Shown here piece after piece: positions 45,679 to 56,251 of a DNA stretch of 64,000 nucleotides. The notes beneath the pieces were generated by a model. The model did no database searches, had not been told where the DNA came from, and saw only the letters and a list, made by a program, of their open reading frames with translations. The first letter of the stretch is position 1, and each line of letters begins with the position of its first letter. The translations under genes were made by a program, and so were the position numbers. The DNA lies in assembly GCA_049602715.1 (NCBI GenBank), contig JBMYRX010000003.1, forward strand, positions 5,031-69,030, given 5' to 3'. Origin of the DNA: GCA-2697345 sp049602715. Its GTDB lineage: Bacteria; Pseudomonadota; Alphaproteobacteria; Rhodobacterales; Rhodobacteraceae.

Positions 45679-48591
45679 TTAAGTATCTGACAAACCAGAT
45701 AGAACCTCGCTACAACGTATGCAGGTATCGTTATATGTCTGTAGCCCTACTTCGGGCAATACTTTCCAGCAACGAAGACATTTGTTACCTTTGGCTAAAT
45801 CAAATCTGACAGCAACGTCTCGCGTTTCATCAAGGGCAAAAATCTCTTTTGGAAACGGGTTAGTAGTTGTCTGAATAGAAGAGGTTATACAAATATCATG
45901 AAAGTCTATGGAATCCAAAATTTCTTTATCTTTCTCCCCCACAAATACAGTAGGATCAGCCTCTAGTGATGCACCAATGGTCTTATCTTGTCTTTTTAAT
46001 TCTAATGCTCCTGTAACTACTTTTCTAACTTTTCTGATAGTAAACCATTTCTCAGCTAAATCCTTATCCTCCCATTCATCGGGGGTCTCGGGAAAGTCAT
46101 TCAAGTGTATAGAGCTCAAGGAAGAGTCAAACCTTTCTAACCAAACTTCTTCCATCGTAAACACTAATATTGGAGCCAACCAACTCGTCAAATGGTGAAA
46201 CAAAATCTCTAACGTATTTCTAGCTGCTTTTCGACGATCCGAGTTGCCGTCACAATATAATGTATCTTTCCTAATATCAAAATAAAAAGAGGACAGATCA
46301 GATGTAGCAAATGAAAAAATTTCTTGTAGCGCTCCCTGAAAATCATAAACGTTATAACGTTCTCTAACTATTTTATCAATTTCCCAAACTCGGTGTAGTA
46401 CCCAACGCTCTAATTCGGGCATCTTTTTGTATTCTATATTATCCTGAGGGGTTTTTGATTTAAGAGATCCTAATAGAAACCGCATAGTATTACGTAAACG
46501 CCTATAACTGTCCGCGACACCCTTCAAAATTTCGGATCCTATCCTCAAATCAACACTATAATCGGATTGAGCGACCCACAGCCTTAGAATATCAGCTCCG
46601 TACTGTTTTATCACTTGATCTGGGGAAACAGTATTGCCTGTGGATTTTGACATCTTCATACCTTTTTCATCAAGAGTAAAACCATGTGTTAGAACGCCCC
46701 GATACGGCGCGTGACCTCTTGTCCCACAACTTTGTAACATTGAAGAGTGAAACCAACCCCTATGTTGATCTGTTCCTTCAAGATATAAATCAGCCAAGCC
46801 GTCCTTCGTTCCATCATCTCTATCTCTCAGAACAAAGGCATGTGTTGATCCAGAGTCAAACCATACGTCAAGGATATCAAAAACTTGTTCATAATCGTCA
46901 GGATCAACTAACCCAGATAAAAATCGTTCCTTGGCGCCGTCTTCATACCAGCAATCCGCACCCTCTATTTCAAATGCCTCTAATATTCTTTTGTTTACTT
47001 CCTCATTACGCAATAAAAAATCTTCATTTGTTGACAGCACGCCCTTTTTTGTAAAACAAGTTAATGGGACTCCCCACGCCCTTTGACGAGACAGTACCCA
47101 ATCAGGTCTTACCTCTATCATCGAATGTAATCTATTTCTGCCGCTGTAAGGTGTCCAATTAACCATCCTGTCTATTGAAGTTAAGGCCCTTTCTCTAATA
47201 CTATGGCCAAACTCATCGTTATCATCTCCGACGGACTTATCAATTGCCACGAACCATTGAGGGGTATTACGAAAAATTACCGGCGCTCTTGACCTCCACG
47301 AATGCGGGTAACTATGTGTAATCCTAGATCGAGCAATCAAACTGTTAGTGTCAATCAATTTTTCTATGACCGCGGCATTAGCTTTTCCTTCTTTCCCTTT
47401 TCGGTCAAAAACTTGTAAACCTGAAAATAGTGGAACGTGCCCCAAAAACTCAGAACTTTCTCCTATATTGTAGGTCAAACGAGTAAGCCAATTACGTTTA
47501 AGAAAACATTCGTAATCTTCCGCTCCATGGCTTGGTGCAGTATGAACAAAACCTGTACCCGCTTCAGAATTAACATGCTCACCATCGATCAAGGGCACGT
47601 CATAATTCCAAAAGTCATCTAAACTTGAAAAAGGGTGGATACATATCGCATTTTTTAACTCATCAGCCTTAACATCAAAATTGCGTTTAAACTCCGTTAC
47701 TCGAGATTGGGATAAAACACTCTCTGCCAAGTCATCAGCTAAAAGGTATAAATCTCCCGAGCTTGTCCAGCTTTCATCTAAAGTAGTAATGACTTCATAT
47801 AAACCATAGGAGATCTTTTCACTATATGCGATTGCCTTGTTTGATGGGATTGTCCAAGGGGTTGTAGTCCAAATTACTACCCTAGCATTCTTTATGTTTT
47901 CCGGCGCACTTTTAAACTTAAACGGAACCCATATAGTATGACTTTTATGATCGTGATATTCAATTTCGGCTTCAGCTAGAGCAGTTTTTTCAACAGATGA
48001 CCACATCACTGGCTTTGAGCCTTGGTATAGAGTCCCATTCATTAAGAATTTCTGAAACTCTTCTGCAATAACCTTTTCTGCATGAAAATCCATAGTTAAA
48101 TAGGGGTTTTCCCAATTACCAGTTACTCCCAACCTCTTAAACTCTTCTCTTTGTATATTAATCCACTTTTCAGCAAATTTCCTGCATTCCTGCCTAAATG
48201 AGACGATGTCAACCTCATCCTTATCTAAACCCTTACTACGATAGGTTTCCTCTATCTTCCACTCAATGGGTAAACCATGACAGTCCCAACCTGGGATGTA
48301 TCGGGCATCTTTTCCCATCATTTGCTGTGATCTTACCACCATATCCTTAAGTATCTTGTTTAAGGCGTGCCCAATATGAAGATTTCCGTTAGCGTATGGT
48401 GGACCATCATGAAGAGTAAAGGGTTCTCTTCCAATTTTCTTTCTCAAATTTTGATAGACACCAATATTTTCCCAACGCTCCAACCAGCCAGGCTCACGAT
48501 TAGGCAATCCTGCGCGCATTGGGAAATTTGTATCGGGTAAATTTAATGTTTTTTTATAATCTATTTCTGGATTTGTTTTGTCTGAACACAT
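45679..48591 (-). CDS. ileS: Isoleucyl-tRNA synthetase
   Basis: The 970-residue class Ia synthetase charges tRNA-Ile. It has the HIGH motif in ANGNLHIGHALNKIL, the KMSKS loop in GMKMSKSTGN, the WDCHGLPIEWKIE segment and the TTTPWTIPSNKA editing-domain motif. A C-terminal zinc site is formed by CLRCW and CIRCSE. Length is typical of the alphaproteobacterial form. A 290-base upstream gap carries a GC-rich imperfect hairpin near 48672-48702 that may belong to its leader. Confidence 0.98.
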   Translation of the reverse strand: MCSDKTNPEIDYKKTLNLPDTNFPMRAGLPNREPGWLERWENIGVYQNLRKKIGREPFTLHDGPPYANGNLHIGHALNKILKDMVVRSQQMMGKDARYIPGWDCHGLPIEWKIEETYRSKGLDKDEVDIVSFRQECRKFAEKWINIQREEFKRLGVTGNWENPYLTMDFHAEKVIAEEFQKFLMNGTLYQGSKPVMWSSVEKTALAEAEIEYHDHKSHTIWVPFKFKSAPENIKNARVVIWTTTPWTIPSNKAIAYSEKISYGLYEVITTLDESWTSSGDLYLLADDLAESVLSQSRVTEFKRNFDVKADELKNAICIHPFSSLDDFWNYDVPLIDGEHVNSEAGTGFVHTAPSHGAEDYECFLKRNWLTRLTYNIGESSEFLGHVPLFSGLQVFDRKGKEGKANAAVIEKLIDTNSLIARSRITHSYPHSWRSRAPVIFRNTPQWFVAIDKSVGDDNDEFGHSIRERALTSIDRMVNWTPYSGRNRLHSMIEVRPDWVLSRQRAWGVPLTCFTKKGVLSTNEDFLLRNEEVNKRILEAFEIEGADCWYEDGAKERFLSGLVDPDDYEQVFDILDVWFDSGSTHAFVLRDRDDGTKDGLADLYLEGTDQHRGWFHSSMLQSCGTRGHAPYRGVLTHGFTLDEKGMKMSKSTGNTVSPDQVIKQYGADILRLWVAQSDYSVDLRIGSEILKGVADSYRRLRNTMRFLLGSLKSKTPQDNIEYKKMPELERWVLHRVWEIDKIVRERYNVYDFQGALQEIFSFATSDLSSFYFDIRKDTLYCDGNSDRRKAARNTLEILFHHLTSWLAPILVFTMEEVWLERFDSSLSSIHLNDFPETPDEWEDKDLAEKWFTIRKVRKVVTGALELKRQDKTIGASLEADPTVFVGEKDKEILDSIDFHDICITSSIQTTTNPFPKEIFALDETRDVAVRFDLAKGNKCLRCWKVLPEVGLQTYNDTCIRCSEVLSGLSDT

Positions 48592-48881
48592 ATTTCTGTT
48601 CCTGATAAGTTGATTATTTTTGATATAATTAATTTAAATCACAAACACCTTTTGAATAGTGTCTAGCTTTACCTGACGCCTTGTTAACTAGGCCGCCAGG
48701 AAAATAATCGAAGGTATCAACGCAATAAAATACATACATGGCGTATATTGGAGGGACCCAAACAGGTCAAGTAAATTTAGATGTAAGTCTCTATTATACT
48801 TTTAATATTTCTGAATTAACATTAACTATAAAATAGCAGAGAAAGACATAGGATCGCAATCAACTGAAAGAAAAACCAAAG

Positions 48882-49646
48882 ATGCCAAGATATGCGCTAA
48901 AAATCGAGTACGAGGGATCAAAATTCTCTGGATGGCAATCTCAAAAAGACCAATTAACAGTTCAAGGGGAAATAGAAACTGCACTCTCTAGCTTTGAACC
49001 TTCCAGCCCAAGAATTTTTGGTGCTGGTAGAACAGATTCTGGGGTACATGCAACCGGCCAGGTAGCCCATGTCGATTTACCTAAACTCTGGGATCCTTTT
49101 CGACTAATGGAAGCAATCAATTTTAATCTAAAACCCAATCCCATAGCCATAGTTGCTGCGTCAGAAGTGTCTAGCACATGGCACGCTCGTTTTTCGGCAA
49201 TAAATAGACATTACCGTTATAGATTAGTATCCAGGAGAGCGCCGTTAACTCATCAGAGAGGCTTAGTCTGGCAAGTAAAACACCCCTTAGATCTCAAAAA
49301 GATGCGAAAAGCATCATTATTTTTGATAGGGACCCATGACTTTACAACTTTTAGATCAACGATTTGCCAGGCTAAATCACCAATAAAAACAATAGATTCC
49401 ATCGAAATAAATGAGCGTGAAGTCCCAAATGGTTTAGAGTATGAATTTTTGGTTAAAGCACCGTCTTTTCTTCATAATCAGATACGCAGTTTTGTTGGAA
49501 CTCTAGAACGGGTTGGAGCAGGTAGATGGTCTCCTCTAAAGGTAAAAACGATTTTGGAGAAATGTTCCCGTTCTTCGTGTGGACCGGTATGTTCACCCTC
49601 TGGTCTTTATCTAACAAATGTTATTTATACAGAAAACCCATTTTAG
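48882..49646 (+). CDS. truA: tRNA pseudouridine(38-40) synthase TruA
   Basis: The 254-residue enzyme modifies uridines 38, 39 and 40 of tRNA. The catalytic aspartate is D52 in GAGRTDSGVHATGQVAH. The N-terminus MPRYALKIEYEGSKFSGWQ and the FLHNQIRSFVGTLERVGAG region are characteristic. Length is complete. It is divergent from ileS and convergent with sdhB. In many relatives truA follows fmt-def, which is not the case here. Confidence 0.96.
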   Translation: MPRYALKIEYEGSKFSGWQSQKDQLTVQGEIETALSSFEPSSPRIFGAGRTDSGVHATGQVAHVDLPKLWDPFRLMEAINFNLKPNPIAIVAASEVSSTWHARFSAINRHYRYRLVSRRAPLTHQRGLVWQVKHPLDLKKMRKASLFLIGTHDFTTFRSTICQAKSPIKTIDSIEINEREVPNGLEYEFLVKAPSFLHNQIRSFVGTLERVGAGRWSPLKVKTILEKCSRSSCGPVCSPSGLYLTNVIYTENPF

Positions 49647-49686
49647 AGCAAAGTTTAGAAAAATTATAGTTTTTTGTTTTACTAAA

Positions 49687-50466
49687 CTAACCTCGCCGCT
49701 CAACCATCATTTGTTTGAGAGATGAAATAGCCTTCGCTGGATTTAAACCCTTAGGACAAGTCTTAGTACAGTTCATGATGGTATGACATCTATATAACTT
49801 AAAGGGGTCTTCCAACTCATCAAGTCTTCTTTCCCGGGCCTCATCTCTAGAGTCGATAACCCACCTGTAAGCATTTAACAATGCTGCCGGCCCCATATAG
49901 GAATCACTATTCCACCAATAGGATGGACAAGATGTAGAACAGCAAGCGCACATTACACATTCGTAAAGGCCATCAAGCTTTTCTCTGTCTTTAATGGTTT
50001 GTTTCCACTCTGTTTCAGGACGGTCTGTTTCTGTTTCCAGCCAAGGCATAATAGCCGCATGTTGGGCGTAAAAGTGACTTAGGTCCGGAATAAGGTCTTT
50101 TATAACTTCCGTATGCGGCAGAGGATAAACTTTTATATCCCCCTTGATATCATCCATACCACAGAGACAAGCTAGAGTATTAGTTCCATCTATGTTCATC
50201 GCACAAGATCCACATATACCTTCTCTACACGATCGACGGAAAGTCAATGTGGGGTCAATTTCGCTTTTTATCTTAATTAGAGCGTCCAAAACCATAGGCC
50301 CACAAGAATCCATATCTATATAGTAGGTATCAATCTCTGGGTTTTTATCATCATCTGGATTCCAGCGATAAATTTCAAGTTTCCTTATATTCTCTTTATC
50401 GTCCGGAGATGGCCAAGTCTTCCCTCTATTAATCTTCGAATTTTTAGGTAATCTAAACTCTGCCAT
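49687..50466 (-). CDS. sdhB: Succinate dehydrogenase iron-sulfur subunit
   Basis: The 259-residue subunit carries the three iron-sulfur clusters of complex II. The [2Fe-2S] ligands are C80, C85, C88 and C100 (CREGICGSC and LACLCG). The [4Fe-4S] and [3Fe-4S] ligands are in CVMCACCSTSCPSYWW and CHTIMNCTKTCPKGLNP. It is intact but displaced: sdhC, sdhD and sdhA lie about 8 kb away on the opposite strand, and sdhB instead follows lpdA by 56 bases as the last gene of the sucA-sucB-lpdA unit. No second sdhB is seen after sdhA, so this copy must supply complex II. Confidence 0.98.
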   Translation of the reverse strand: MAEFRLPKNSKINRGKTWPSPDDKENIRKLEIYRWNPDDDKNPEIDTYYIDMDSCGPMVLDALIKIKSEIDPTLTFRRSCREGICGSCAMNIDGTNTLACLCGMDDIKGDIKVYPLPHTEVIKDLIPDLSHFYAQHAAIMPWLETETDRPETEWKQTIKDREKLDGLYECVMCACCSTSCPSYWWNSDSYMGPAALLNAYRWVIDSRDEARERRLDELEDPFKLYRCHTIMNCTKTCPKGLNPAKAISSLKQMMVERRG

Positions 50467-50522
50467 TTTTTTGTATCCTCATAAATATTAAATCTTTGAA
50501 TAAAGCACTGGCCTCTGCTGAT

Positions 50523-51911
50523 CTATGCATGAATCGCCCCCAAACCACAGGCCAATGCAGCCTCTCTAACTGCCTCCGAATAAGTTGGATGCGCGTGACA
50601 GGTTCTAGCCAAGTCCTCTGCAGAAGCCCCAAATTCCATAGCCACACATATTTCATGGATTAAATCTCCTGCCATTGGACCAATTATATGTGCTCCCAAA
50701 ATTTTGTCAGTTGCGGAATCGGCCAAGATTTTAACAAAACCTTCTGAACAAAATACAGTCTTTGCACGCCCATTTCCCATAAAACTAAATTTTCCAACTT
50801 TGTAGTCTACCTCTTCTTTTTTTAGCTCATCTTCTGACTTTCCAACACTAGCAACTTCAGGGTGAGTATAAATTACACTTGGTATAATATTATAATTCAC
50901 ATGTCCCTTTTGACCTGCAATTAATTCTGCAACTGCTACCCCTTCGTCTTCTGCTTTATGGGCCAACATTGGGCCTTCTACGCAATCTCCAATTGCATAC
51001 ACGCCCTTTATATTAGTTTCCCAATTATCATCTATCAAAATCCTACCGGAGTCAGAAACATTTAAATTTAGTTCCGTTAAATTTAACTCCGCTATCCTCG
51101 GGACCCGACCGGTAGCAATAAGTACCAAATCAGCCTCAACCAAGTGCTCACTATTATCTTTTCTCTTGGTATAGCTGACTCTACATTTATTTTTTATTAT
51201 TTCGGTACTAGAGACAGCTGCACCCATCTCAAATTTAATACCCTGTTTACCTAAGATACGTTTAAAATGCTTCTGTAACTCCGAGTCTAAACTAGGGACT
51301 ATATGATCTAAAAATTCGATCACTTGAACCTGCGTACCTAATCGGGAGTATACAGACCCTAATTCTAAACCGATCACTCCAGCCCCAATAATAATCAGTT
51401 TATTTGGTATATTTTTAGGAGATAGAGCACCTGTAGACGTAACAACAATCTTTTCATCAATCTGAACATTAGGAATTGAACTGGCTTTTGACCCAGAGGC
51501 AATAACAATTTTTTTCGTTTTGTATATCTTCGCGTTAACTAAAATCTCATTTTCAGCTATTATCGAAGCCCACCCTTTTATAAGATCAACTTTGTTCTTT
51601 TTGAACAAATACTCAATTCCCTTAATATTTTGATTAATTATTTCGTCCTTATAACTCATCATTTTTTCTAAATTAATAGTTGGAGTATCTCCAATAAGCC
51701 CCATTTTGTTAAAGTTTTGACTAGCCTCATGGAACTGGTGGCTAGCATAAAGTAACGCTTTTGATGGAATGCAGCCAACATTAAGACATGTCCCGCCCAA
51801 CGTGTCACTACCTTCCACACAAGCTGTCCTAAGCCCAAGCTGAGCACATCTAATTGCACAGACATATCCGCCCGGTCCAGATCCTATAATAATCACATCA
51901 TAATCAGCCAT
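50523..51911 (-). CDS. lpdA: Dihydrolipoyl dehydrogenase (E3)
   Basis: The 462-residue flavoprotein reoxidises the lipoyl groups of 2-oxoacid dehydrogenase complexes. FAD binding is in DVIIIGSGPGGYVCAIR. The redox-active disulfide is C42/C47 in GGTCLNVGCIPSK, NAD binding is in IIGAGVIGLELGSVY, and the catalytic His-Glu pair is in CHAHPTYSEAVREA. It lies 62 bases after sucB and is presumably the E3 of the 2-oxoglutarate dehydrogenase complex, perhaps shared with others. Confidence 0.97.
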   Translation of the reverse strand: MADYDVIIIGSGPGGYVCAIRCAQLGLRTACVEGSDTLGGTCLNVGCIPSKALLYASHQFHEASQNFNKMGLIGDTPTINLEKMMSYKDEIINQNIKGIEYLFKKNKVDLIKGWASIIAENEILVNAKIYKTKKIVIASGSKASSIPNVQIDEKIVVTSTGALSPKNIPNKLIIIGAGVIGLELGSVYSRLGTQVQVIEFLDHIVPSLDSELQKHFKRILGKQGIKFEMGAAVSSTEIIKNKCRVSYTKRKDNSEHLVEADLVLIATGRVPRIAELNLTELNLNVSDSGRILIDDNWETNIKGVYAIGDCVEGPMLAHKAEDEGVAVAELIAGQKGHVNYNIIPSVIYTHPEVASVGKSEDELKKEEVDYKVGKFSFMGNGRAKTVFCSEGFVKILADSATDKILGAHIIGPMAGDLIHEICVAMEFGASAEDLARTCHAHPTYSEAVREAALACGLGAIHA

Positions 51912-51973
51912 GGAATTTTCCTACTACTTTTCATTCCCACTCTATTATAATCGAGAGAGTATAATTTTTGTTA

Positions 51974-53185
51974 TTACAAATCGATTAATAATCTTCTCGG
52001 ATCTTCTAATGCTTCTTTTACCCTAACTAAAAAAGTCACCGCACCTTTCCCATCAACTATTCGATGATCATATGAAAGGGCAAGATACATCATTGGTCTT
52101 ATTTCAATTTTTTCATTTAGTACAATTGGTCGATCCTGTATTTTATGCATACCCAGGATACCAGATTGTGGAGGATTCAAAATGGGAGAACTCATCAGGG
52201 AACCATAAACTCCTCCGTTTGAAATAGTAAACGAACCACCCGTCATATCATCCATACTTAATTTCCCCTGACGGGCTTTATTGCCTTTATCAGCAATCGC
52301 CTTCTCTAATTCAGCAAAAGATAAAGATTGTGCATTTTTGATCACCGGAACTACTAACCCCGAAGGTGTTCCTGTTGCAATTCCCATGTTCACATATTTT
52401 TTATAAACTATATAGTTGTTTTCAATTTCCGAATTAACCTCTGGTATTTCAAATAACGCATGGCAACAGGCCTTGGTGAAAAACGACATAAAACCTAATT
52501 TCACACCATGCTTAATCTCAAAAGATTGTTTGTATTTATTTCTTATAGCTATAACTTCAGTCATATCTACTTCGTTATAAGTAGTCAGCATCGCGGCGGT
52601 ATTTTGACTTTCTTTTAGCCGTTCTGCAATTGTTTTTCTTAGACGAGTCATTTTTACTCGTTCTTCTAAACCAGAAACTAATTTATTAGGTTCCTCCGCT
52701 GCAGATACAACCTCGTTTCCTTTAGGAACAACATTTTTGAGAATATTTTCAACATCTTCTTTCATTACGCGACCATCTCTACCGGTACCTAGCACTTCCT
52801 CGGGAGAGAGGTTGTTCTCGGCCATTAACTTTCTGGCTGAAGGTGCGTGTCTATCATTATTTTCATCTCTCACAGGGGTTTGAGATGCTTCCTGATTATT
52901 ATGACTGCTTTTTTTCAGACCAACTGCCCTCGTTTCTGTATCCGTGAGGTCGCCCTCTTCTATCTCGGCTAATAGAGCATCAATTCCGACGGTACTTCCT
53001 TCTGCCGAAGTAATATTCTTTAGTGTTCCGCTTATTGGAGAAGGTACCTCAACTGTGACCTTATCAGTTTCAAGTTCACAAAGCATTTCATCCACTGCGA
53101 CTTGATCACCAACTTTCTTAAACCACGTTGCAACAGTTGCCTCAGTAACGCTCTCTCCTAACGTAGGTACACGAACTTTTGTCAT
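51974..53185 (-). CDS. sucB: 2-oxoglutarate dehydrogenase E2 (dihydrolipoyl succinyltransferase)
   Basis: The 403-residue E2 has one lipoyl domain (about 1-76, lipoylated K42 in ELETDKVTVEVPSP), a linker, a peripheral subunit-binding domain (about 112-147, HAPSARKLMAENNLSPEEVL) and the catalytic acyltransferase domain ending with the active-site SYDHRIVDGKGAV. The N-terminus MTKVRVPTLGESVTEATV marks SucB and not pyruvate E2. Its start overlaps the sucA stop by four bases. Confidence 0.97.
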   Translation of the reverse strand: MTKVRVPTLGESVTEATVATWFKKVGDQVAVDEMLCELETDKVTVEVPSPISGTLKNITSAEGSTVGIDALLAEIEEGDLTDTETRAVGLKKSSHNNQEASQTPVRDENNDRHAPSARKLMAENNLSPEEVLGTGRDGRVMKEDVENILKNVVPKGNEVVSAAEEPNKLVSGLEERVKMTRLRKTIAERLKESQNTAAMLTTYNEVDMTEVIAIRNKYKQSFEIKHGVKLGFMSFFTKACCHALFEIPEVNSEIENNYIVYKKYVNMGIATGTPSGLVVPVIKNAQSLSFAELEKAIADKGNKARQGKLSMDDMTGGSFTISNGGVYGSLMSSPILNPPQSGILGMHKIQDRPIVLNEKIEIRPMMYLALSYDHRIVDGKGAVTFLVRVKEALEDPRRLLIDL

Positions 53186-56100
53186 TTTTTATCTCCCAAT
53201 CGTAACGCTTCTTTAATTAGTCCGTCCTGCTGACTTTTATGTTGTGATGCTGAGCCTGTTGCTGGAGATGCGGAAGCCGGTCGACCTACATAAACTGCTC
53301 TTTTATTTTTAGCCTTGATATGATTTAAAACCCATTCAATATTAGGTTCCATAAAGCTCCATGCGCCTTGATTTTTTGGTTCTTCTTGACACCAGACAAT
53401 TTCTGCATTTTTAAACCTCTTTAATTCTTTAATTGCCGCGCTTGATGGAAATGGGTAGAATTGTTCAAATCTCAGAATATAGACATCATCTATGCCATTC
53501 TCTTCACGTACATTGAATAAGTCATAATAGACTTTCCCGGAACACAAAATTAGTCTTTTGATCTGATTATCTGGTTTTAACGTGATTTGAGACAACCCAT
53601 TCTCTGCGCAATCATGAAGTATACGATGAAAACTAGAACCTTTGAGAAAGTCTGCAGCTTTTGAGACCGCTGATTTATTCCTTAAAAGAGATTTTGGTGT
53701 CATTAAAACTAGAGGTTTTCTAAAAGAGCGATGCATTTGTCGTCTTAAAATATGAAAATAATTTGCTGGTGTTGAACAATTGGCCACTATCCAATTCTCT
53801 CCACCACACATTTGTAAAAAACGTTCTAATCTAGCCGAAGAATGTTCCGGGCCTTGGCCCTCGTATCCATGAGGTAATAACATAACTAAGCCCGACATTC
53901 GTAACCATTTTGCTTCTCCGGAACTAATAAATTGGTCAAACATTATCTGGGCACCGTTAGCAAAGTCTCCAAATTGGGCTTCCCAAAGAACAAGGGAATT
54001 TGGTTCTGCCAGAGAGTAACCATACTCAAACCCCAAGACAGCATATTCTGATAACATAGAGTCTATAACTTCGAAGTTTGCCTGCCCGTTTCGTACATAA
54101 TTAAGAGGGAAATACCTTTCCTCAGTTTTTTGATCAACCAATGCTGAATGTCTTTGACTAAAGGTCCCCCTTGTAGAGTCTTGTCCTGATAGTCGAACAG
54201 GGTAGCCTTCAATTAATAGTGATCCAAACGCTAACGATTCAGCAGTAGACCAATCTATACTATTACCTGAAGATAACGTCTTCTTCTTTTCGGCCAACAA
54301 CCTTAAAACAGTCCTATGTAATTCAAAACCAACTGGTACATTCGTTAGAGCCCTACTGACCTCTGAAAAGACTTTTTTTGAAACCGACGTACCTCCTCTT
54401 TGATATACCTCGTTATCTCTTTTTAGGTGTGACCATTTCCCATCTAACCAATCTGCTTTATTGGGTTTATAATTTTTTCCTGCGTCAAATTCTTCATTTA
54501 ATTTCGTCTGAAATTCATTTTTCGCGTTATCAACTTCAGCTAAAGAAATTAAACCATCAGAGACAAGTCGATCAGAATAAAGAGTAAGCGTCGTTTTCTG
54601 TTTTTTTATTTGGTTATACATTAATGGGTTAGTGAACATTGGTTCATCACCTTCGTTGTGTCCAAAGCGTCGATAACAAATTATGTCAAGTACTACATCT
54701 TTATGAAATTTTTGTCTAAACTCGGTTGCTACTTTTGCAGCATGAACAACCGCCTCTGGATCATCACCATTTACATGAAATATTGGGGCTTCGACCATAA
54801 GAGCAATATCGGTTGGGTAAGGGCTTGATCTACTTAGGTGTGGAGCGGTTGTAAAACCTATTTGATTGTTAACAACAATATGGATTGTGCCACCCGTCTT
54901 ATGTCCCTTTAAACCAGACAAACCAAAACCTTCGGCGACAACACCCTGCCCTGCGAATGCAGCGTCACCATGAATTAATACCGGCAATACTTTAACTCTC
55001 TCATCGTCATTAAGTTGGTCCTGCTTAGCTCTAGCTTTTCCCAATACAACCGGATTCACTGCTTCCAGGTGAGATGGGTTTGCAGTCAAAGAAAGGTGAA
55101 CAGAATTTCCATCAAACTCACGATCTGAAGAAGCACCCAAATGATATTTAACGTCTCCAGAGCCATCTACGTCATCCGGCTTGGAGCTACCCCCCTGAAA
55201 CTCATTGAAAATAGCTCTGTATGGTTTTGCCATAACGTTAGCTAACACCGAAAGCCTACCCCTGTGAGGCATACCAATCAGAATATCTTGTACCCCGTGA
55301 GCTCCACCGCGTTTTATAATTTGTTCCATAGCTGGTATCAGGCTCTCACCACCATCTAATCCGAACCTCTTAGTCCCCCTGTATTTCACATGGAGAAACT
55401 TCTCAAAACCTTCTGCTTCTATCAATTTATTAAGTATTGCTTTTCGACCTCTGCGACTGAATTCAATTTCTTTACCAAAGCCCTCTATCCTCTCTTTAAG
55501 CCAACTAGCTTCTTCAGGGTTACTTATATGCATGTACTGGAGCGCAAAGGTCCCGCAATAAGTTCTCTTAACAATATCCAAGATTTCTTTTACTGTGGCA
55601 ATTTCAAGACCTAGAACGTTATCAATAAAAATTGGCCTATCTAAATCAACTTCTTGAAATCCATATGTTTTTGGATCCAATTCCGGATGTGTGGGTTGGT
55701 CACGCATTCTTAAAGGATCCAAATTTGCCACCAAATGGCCTAATATTCGGTACGCCCTAATCAGCATAAGAGCCCTTATGCTATCTATAACTGCTCTTTT
55801 AATAGAATCCTCAGAGGTAAGTTCGCTTACAGTAAGGGAATGAAACTGCTCTTTTATCCGTTGTACTTGGTGGTCATTCCTGTAAAAATCATCCTCTATT
55901 TCGGGTGGCCAATCATTTCTACCCCAACTTGGTTCAAGCTCGAAACTTGGCCTTTGATCATCCATATGGGCAAAAAATTCTTGCCACTCAGGTTCTAAAG
56001 CAGCTTTATCAGTCAGGTAACGTTTATAAAGACTTTCAAGATAAACGGTATTACCGCCCTGCATCAACGATGATTGGATCTGATCGCTCTCACTAACCAT
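53182..56100 (-). CDS. sucA: 2-oxoglutarate dehydrogenase E1
   Basis: The 972-residue thiamine diphosphate enzyme decarboxylates 2-oxoglutarate. Visible features are the N-terminal E2-binding segment (YLESLYKRYLTDKAALEPEW), the GMPHRGRLSVLANVMAKP motif, the ThDP-binding GDAAFAGQGVVAEGFGL with VNNQIGFTT, and the C-terminal transketolase-like ALVDQKTEERYFPL region. It heads sucA-sucB-lpdA-sdhB. In most alphaproteobacteria sucC and sucD stand between mdh and sucA. Here that space is a 242-base gap with two tandem palindromic operators, so sucA has gained its own control region. Confidence 0.98.
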   Translation of the reverse strand: MVSESDQIQSSLMQGGNTVYLESLYKRYLTDKAALEPEWQEFFAHMDDQRPSFELEPSWGRNDWPPEIEDDFYRNDHQVQRIKEQFHSLTVSELTSEDSIKRAVIDSIRALMLIRAYRILGHLVANLDPLRMRDQPTHPELDPKTYGFQEVDLDRPIFIDNVLGLEIATVKEILDIVKRTYCGTFALQYMHISNPEEASWLKERIEGFGKEIEFSRRGRKAILNKLIEAEGFEKFLHVKYRGTKRFGLDGGESLIPAMEQIIKRGGAHGVQDILIGMPHRGRLSVLANVMAKPYRAIFNEFQGGSSKPDDVDGSGDVKYHLGASSDREFDGNSVHLSLTANPSHLEAVNPVVLGKARAKQDQLNDDERVKVLPVLIHGDAAFAGQGVVAEGFGLSGLKGHKTGGTIHIVVNNQIGFTTAPHLSRSSPYPTDIALMVEAPIFHVNGDDPEAVVHAAKVATEFRQKFHKDVVLDIICYRRFGHNEGDEPMFTNPLMYNQIKKQKTTLTLYSDRLVSDGLISLAEVDNAKNEFQTKLNEEFDAGKNYKPNKADWLDGKWSHLKRDNEVYQRGGTSVSKKVFSEVSRALTNVPVGFELHRTVLRLLAEKKKTLSSGNSIDWSTAESLAFGSLLIEGYPVRLSGQDSTRGTFSQRHSALVDQKTEERYFPLNYVRNGQANFEVIDSMLSEYAVLGFEYGYSLAEPNSLVLWEAQFGDFANGAQIMFDQFISSGEAKWLRMSGLVMLLPHGYEGQGPEHSSARLERFLQMCGGENWIVANCSTPANYFHILRRQMHRSFRKPLVLMTPKSLLRNKSAVSKAADFLKGSSFHRILHDCAENGLSQITLKPDNQIKRLILCSGKVYYDLFNVREENGIDDVYILRFEQFYPFPSSAAIKELKRFKNAEIVWCQEEPKNQGAWSFMEPNIEWVLNHIKAKNKRAVYVGRPASASPATGSASQHKSQQDGLIKEALRLGDKK

Positions 56101-56251
56101 GATTAGTCCATCTCCGAGCTGTTAAGTTAGCAATCTCATAACAAGCTTTAAATTCTAACCGCACCAAATTAATTCTCAATGCCCCATTTACATACATGTA
56201 AAGACCAGGAAATAAACAAGAAACTTTATGAAAAAGTAAAAAAAACCGTTA

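Noticed and set aside
48738..48836. 32-residue small protein gene
   Set aside because: No ribosome binding site, no known family and too short to judge; listed only as a weak observation.
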